This document shows, piece by piece, positions 16,867 to 19,688 of a stretch of 19,688 bases of DNA. The notes under the pieces were generated by a model that was not told the origin of the DNA, did no database searches, and saw only the letters and a program-made list of their open reading frames with translations. The DNA is from JACRIM01 sp038042195. GTDB lineage: Bacteria; Planctomycetota; Phycisphaerae; UBA1845; UTPLA1. A program made the position numbers and the translations under genes. How positions within the stretch are numbered: position 1 is the stretch's first letter; every line of letters starts with the position of its first letter. Where the stretch lies: assembly GCA_038042195.1 (NCBI GenBank), contig JBBTET010000014.1:1-19688 (forward strand). Reading direction: 5' to 3'.

Positions 16867-17421
16867 TTAATTATCTTTTTCATCCTTGCGGAACGGCAGA
16901 CCAATCAGCGTCAGCAGCCGTCGTGCCTCGGCGTCGTTTCGGGCCGTCGTCACCATCGTGATGTTCATTCCCTGCTGGAACTCGACCCGGTCGGCGTCCA
17001 CTTCCGGAAAGACCGTCTGCTCCGTCAGGCCCATGTTGAAGTTGCCACGACCGTCAAACCCACGCGGATTCAAACCGCGAAAGTCGCGAATACGAGGAAT
17101 CGCCGTGGCGATCAATCGCTCCAGGAAGTCGTACATTCGCTGACCACGAAGCGTCACCTTCATGCCGATCTCGTAGCCTTCGCGCAGCTTGAAGTTCGAT
17201 ACGCTCTTCTTCGCCTTACAGACCAACGGCCGCTGGCCCGTGATCTGGGTCAGTTCCTTCTGGGCGTGTTCAATGCGCTTCTTTTCCAACAGCGCCTTGC
17301 CGATGCCCATCGACACGACAACCTTGTTGATCTTTGGGATCGACAGGCGATTCGTGCGGCCGAACTCCTTCATCAGAGCCGGTTCCACGTCAGTCTTTAT
17401 TCGTTCAATCAACCGAGCCAT
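16867..17421 (-). CDS. rplE: Large-subunit ribosomal protein L5 (uL5)
   Basis: L5 binds 5S rRNA and contacts the P-site tRNA. The 184 residues show NRLSIPKINKVVVSMGIGKA near the N-terminus and ITGQRPLVCKAKKSVSNFKL. The conserved FLERLIATAIPRIRDFRGLN is followed by FDGRGNFNMGLTEQTVFPEV. The C-terminus EARRLLTLIGLPFRK is typical. The gene lies 27 bases after rplX and 60 bases before rpsN. Confidence 0.98.
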   Translation of the reverse strand: MARLIERIKTDVEPALMKEFGRTNRLSIPKINKVVVSMGIGKALLEKKRIEHAQKELTQITGQRPLVCKAKKSVSNFKLREGYEIGMKVTLRGQRMYDFLERLIATAIPRIRDFRGLNPRGFDGRGNFNMGLTEQTVFPEVDADRVEFQQGMNITMVTTARNDAEARRLLTLIGLPFRKDEKDN

Positions 17422-17448
17422 TTGCTCTTCTCACTTGCTGCAAGTCCG

Positions 17449-17793
17449 TTAAGCCGACTTGATTTCTTCCAATACTGTGCCGCCCTTGGTCACGCGATGC
17501 TTCGAGACAACCTGCCCCCCTGAATCACGCTCAACCTTAAAATGTACCCGGCTCCCACGCGAAGTCTTCGGATCCACCGCAAGCACGTTCGACACGTGAA
17601 TCGCCGCTTCCTTGCGAATGCGGCCGCCCTGCGGATTCGCCCGGCTCGGCTTCAAATGGCGATACACGAGGTTCACACCCTCGATCACCACCTTTTGATT
17701 CACCGGATCGACTCGCAACACGCGCCCTTGCGCGCCCTTGTGGTCGCCGCTGATCACCTCGACCCGATCATTTTTTCGTATCTTCGCCGCCAT
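17449..17793 (-). CDS. rplX: Large-subunit ribosomal protein L24 (uL24)
   Basis: L24 is an early 50S assembly initiator near the exit tunnel. The KOW motif is evident in KNDRVEVISGDHKGAQGRVL, residues about 7-26, and is followed by NQKVVIEGVNLVYRHLKPS and GGRIRKEAAIHVSNV. At 114 residues it is near the usual 103-105, with a few extra residues at the C-terminus. The gene lies between rplN (49 bases upstream) and rplE. Confidence 0.97.
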   Translation of the reverse strand: MAAKIRKNDRVEVISGDHKGAQGRVLRVDPVNQKVVIEGVNLVYRHLKPSRANPQGGRIRKEAAIHVSNVLAVDPKTSRGSRVHFKVERDSGGQVVSKHRVTKGGTVLEEIKSA

Positions 17794-17842
17794 TCGACTG
17801 CTTCCTAATCATCACCGGCCGTCTGGGCCGTTCGTCTCAATC

Positions 17843-18256
17843 TCAGACCACTTCGCTCGCCAGCGACACGATTTTCATGAATCCCTTGTCCCGCAACTCG
17901 CGGGCCACGGCTCCGAAAATGCGCGTCCCCTTTGGATTCTGCTCGTCGTCGATGATCACCGCCGCATTCGAGTCGAATCGGACATAACTGCCGTCGCCTC
18001 GTCGCACCGGATACTTCGTCCGCACGATCACGCACTTGACCTTGCGCTTGCTGCTGCGATCCTTGCGAGTGTTGCCGTGCATGTAGTCGCTGTTCGGAAG
18101 CGCCTTCTTCACGGAGCACACGATTATGTCGCCCACGCTGCCCGTCCGCCGCGTGAAACCCTTGCGCCGCGTCGAGCCGCCCAGGACGCGAATCACCAGC
18201 GCCCGCTTCGCGCCGGTGTTGTCTGTTATGTCGACCACGCTTTCCGCTTGAATCAT
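17843..18256 (-). CDS. rplN: Large-subunit ribosomal protein L14 (uL14) with two internal insertions
   Basis: L14 lies at the 30S-50S interface and interacts with L19. The N-terminus MIQAESVVDITDNTGAKRAL and the C-terminus KGTRIFGAVARELRDKGFMK are textbook. The length is 137 rather than the very constant 122-123. Compared with E. coli there are about six extra residues near 32-38 (RKGFTRRTGS region) and about nine near 55-68 (SDYMHGNTRKDRSSK region). Both are basic and in frame. The gene starts at the ATG at 18256, 30 bases after rpsQ. Confidence 0.97.
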   Translation of the reverse strand: MIQAESVVDITDNTGAKRALVIRVLGGSTRRKGFTRRTGSVGDIIVCSVKKALPNSDYMHGNTRKDRSSKRKVKCVIVRTKYPVRRGDGSYVRFDSNAAVIIDDEQNPKGTRIFGAVARELRDKGFMKIVSLASEVV

Positions 18257-18286
18257 GTCGCCATCACCTGTCTAAAACGCCACGGC

Positions 18287-18574
18287 TCAGTTGCCGGACG
18301 ATCGAACCACCTTCACCAGTCGCCAGCTCTTCGTTTTGCTGATCGGCCGACACTCCATGATCTCCACGGTGTCGCCGGTCTTGGCTTCGTTCTTCTCATC
18401 ATGCACGTGCAGGAAGCTGCGCCGCTTCAAATACTTGCCATACTTCGGATGCTTCAACTGGCGGTCGATCCGAACCTTGATCGTCTTGGATCGCCCATGG
18501 CTCGCCACCATGCAGACCTTCGTCCGACGCAACAAACGCGTCTCTTCCTTCACTGTCGTACCTTGCTGCGCCAT
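18287..18574 (-). CDS. rpsQ: Small-subunit ribosomal protein S17 (uS17)
   Basis: S17 is an OB-fold primary 16S-binding protein. The 95 residues contain GRSKTIKVRIDRQLKHPKYG and KYLKRRSFLHVHDEKNEAK. The conserved GDTVEIMECRPISKTKSWRL follows. An N-terminal stretch of about 15 residues precedes the fold, slightly more than in E. coli (84 residues). The gene starts 15 bases after the rpmC stop. Confidence 0.97.
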   Translation of the reverse strand: MAQQGTTVKEETRLLRRTKVCMVASHGRSKTIKVRIDRQLKHPKYGKYLKRRSFLHVHDEKNEAKTGDTVEIMECRPISKTKSWRLVKVVRSSGN

Positions 18575-18589
18575 CGATTCCTACCTCAA

Positions 18590-18838
18590 TTACTTCGTCT
18601 TGCCGCCGGTCCCGACCGATTCCAGGTGATACTGTTTCTGCTCCACATCCATCTCGCCGCGCTCCTTCATCACTGTAAAGACCCGGGCAATGTCATGCTT
18701 GGTCTTACTGAGCTGCGAAGGATCTTCAAGCTTCTCCGTCACACGCTGACTCCGAAGGTCGAATAGGTGCCGACGGAGCCGGTCCAGCTCCATGTGCAGT
18801 TCGTCGGTCTTAAGTTCTCGAAGATCAGTAATCTTCAT
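18590..18838 (-). CDS. rpmC: Large-subunit ribosomal protein L29 (uL29)
   Basis: L29 is a small helical protein at the exit tunnel, where it helps to form the docking surface for targeting factors. The 82 residues begin MKITDLRELKTDELHMELDR, and continue LRRHLFDLRSQRVTEKLEDP and KTKHDIARVFTVMKER, the usual two-helix pattern. A C-terminal tail of about 17 residues makes it longer than the usual 63-70. The gene is in the standard place between rplP and rpsQ. Confidence 0.96.
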   Translation of the reverse strand: MKITDLRELKTDELHMELDRLRRHLFDLRSQRVTEKLEDPSQLSKTKHDIARVFTVMKERGEMDVEQKQYHLESVGTGGKTK

Positions 18839-18857
18839 CGTCGTATCACCTTCGTCC

Positions 18858-19277
18858 TTAGAAACCGTGTCGTCGCTTCACAAACCGACATCGAAACGGC
18901 ATCTTGTGCGCCACAATCGCCAACGCTCGCCGTGCCACGACCTCGTCCACGCCGCCGATCTCATACAACATCGTGCCGGGCTTCACCACGGCGACCCAGT
19001 ATTCCGGCTCGCCCTTGCCCTTGCCCATGCGCGTTTCCAACGGCTTCGACGACACACTCTTGTGCGGGAAGATGCGAATAAACACGCGACCCTGCCGCTG
19101 CAAAAAATGGCTCGCCGACATACGGCCGGCCTCAATCTGCCGACCGCTGATCCAGCCCGCCGTCAACACCTGAAGGCCGAACTCGCCATACGCAACCGTA
19201 TTGCCGCGCGTCGCTACCCCACGGACCTTGCCGCGATGGTGCTTGCGAAACTTAACTCGTGCCGGCATCAATGCCAT
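18858..19277 (-). CDS. rplP: Large-subunit ribosomal protein L16 (uL16)
   Basis: L16 helps position tRNA at the peptidyl-transferase centre. The 139 residues contain RVKFRKHHRGKVRGVATRGN and GFGLQ-like EFGLQVLTAGWISGRQIEAG. The conserved FPHKSVSSKPLETRMGKGKG includes the arginine region that is hydroxylated in some bacteria. AGGAG eight bases upstream supports the ATG at 19277 rather than the next ATG three codons in. The 51-base gap before it contains a small GC-rich hairpin. Confidence 0.97.
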   Translation of the reverse strand: MALMPARVKFRKHHRGKVRGVATRGNTVAYGEFGLQVLTAGWISGRQIEAGRMSASHFLQRQGRVFIRIFPHKSVSSKPLETRMGKGKGEPEYWVAVVKPGTMLYEIGGVDEVVARRALAIVAHKMPFRCRFVKRRHGF

Positions 19278-19290
19278 GACAATCGCTCCT

Positions 19291-19316
19291 GCGGGCCGTC
19301 CCCTCCGGGGGTCCGC
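19291..19316. other. Small GC-rich interrupted hairpin in the rpsC-rplP spacer
   Basis: In the gap between rpsC and rplP, GCGG pairs with CCGC as the outer arm and CCCC with GGGG as the inner arm, with a TCC loop and an asymmetric internal loop. No T-run follows on the coding strand, so it is unlikely to stop transcription. It might influence rplP translation, since it lies just upstream of that ribosome site. Confidence 0.3.
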
Positions 19317-19328
19317 AACTCAATCCTG

Positions 19329-19688
19329 TTAACGTCCGCGGCCTCGATCACCTCGATCGCCTCTGTCTCCACGCGAGCGACGACCTCGATCGCTCCCGCC
19401 CGCTTCGCCAGGAGGCGCCTGCGTCGTCTCGATCAATGTCGAATCCTCGCCCTTCTCCGCATACAACCCACGATACACCCACACGCGAACGCCGATCGCG
19501 CCATACGTGGTGAAGCTCGCGGTAAATCCATAATCCACGCACGCCTGCAATCGGCTCAGCGGGATTGATCCGGTCTTCTGCGTCTCCATGCGCGACATTT
19601 CCGCGCCGCCCAGACGCCCATTGCAGATGATCTTCACGCCGAGGGCACCCGCACCCATCGCCGCTTCGCACTTGGCCTTCATCGCCCG
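19329..19688 (-). CDS. rpsC: Small-subunit ribosomal protein S3 (uS3), C-terminal 119 residues, cut at window edge
   Basis: S3 lines the mRNA entry channel of the 30S and has helicase-like activity with S4 and S5. The C-terminal domain is present: GALGVKIICNGRLGGAEMSR, KTGSIPLSRLQACVDYGF, and TTYGAIGVRVWVYRGLYAEK. The frame is open to the right edge, so the N-terminal KH domain lies outside the window. After the fold comes a tail of about 25 residues rich in arginine, glycine and aspartate (SDRGRRSRGDRGDRGDRGR), which is probably disordered. It is followed by rplP, as in the S10 operon. Confidence 0.96.
   Translation of the reverse strand, partial: RAMKAKCEAAMGAGALGVKIICNGRLGGAEMSRMETQKTGSIPLSRLQACVDYGFTASFTTYGAIGVRVWVYRGLYAEKGEDSTLIETTQAPPGEAGGSDRGRRSRGDRGDRGDRGRGR

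Noticed and set aside
17738..18766. A 342-residue plus-strand open frame across rplX, rplN and rpsQ
   Set aside because: It is histidine- and leucine-rich shadow coding opposite three certain ribosomal genes.

Overview
This is an ordinary chromosomal segment from a moderately GC-rich bacterium. Nearly everything right of about 7.4 kb is the S10/spc/alpha ribosomal-protein supercluster, read leftward on the minus strand. The best guess for the host is a Planctomycetota member, possibly Phycisphaerae-like. This is inference from several traits together: rpmD (L30) and infA are absent from their usual slots, several ribosomal proteins carry insertions or tails, and an ECF sigma factor sits beside a membrane protein and a lipoprotein. 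No rRNA gene, tRNA gene, CRISPR array, insertion sequence or phage gene was recognised.

Layout. (1) 1-1207, minus: the N-terminal three quarters of GroEL, cut by the window edge. (2) 1208-1549: a divergent intergenic region with a weak candidate groEL promoter and no CIRCE operator. (3) 1550-3983, plus: a compact unit of an ECF sigma factor, a single-pass membrane protein that may be its anti-sigma factor, and a beta-propeller-like lipoprotein. (4) About 4006-4040: a GC-rich hairpin between convergent genes, probably a terminator. (5) 4042-6909, minus: a large exported multidomain protein with a C-terminal NHL-type propeller. (6) 6982-7404, minus: a HIT-family protein. (7) 7441-19688, minus, in transcription order from the right edge: rpsC (partial), rplP, rpmC, rpsQ, rplN, rplX, rplE, rpsN, rpsH, rplF, rplR, rpsE, rplO, secY, adk, map, rpmJ, rpsM, rpsK, rpsD, rpoA, rplQ.

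How the genes work together. The supercluster makes ribosomal proteins of both subunits, the core translocon subunit SecY, adenylate kinase, the N-terminal methionine-removing peptidase and the RNA polymerase alpha subunit. Short spacers and overlapping stop/start codons (secY/adk GTGA, adk/map TGATG) indicate co-transcription with translational coupling. The sigma/membrane-protein/lipoprotein trio looks like a small envelope-signalling module, with the last two genes coupled by ATGA.

I found no convincing new biological system. The points most worth a second look are the sigma-associated trio, the secreted NHL protein, the large insertion in L17, two insertions in L14, the tail and uncertain start of RpoA, and the variant zinc site of adenylate kinase.
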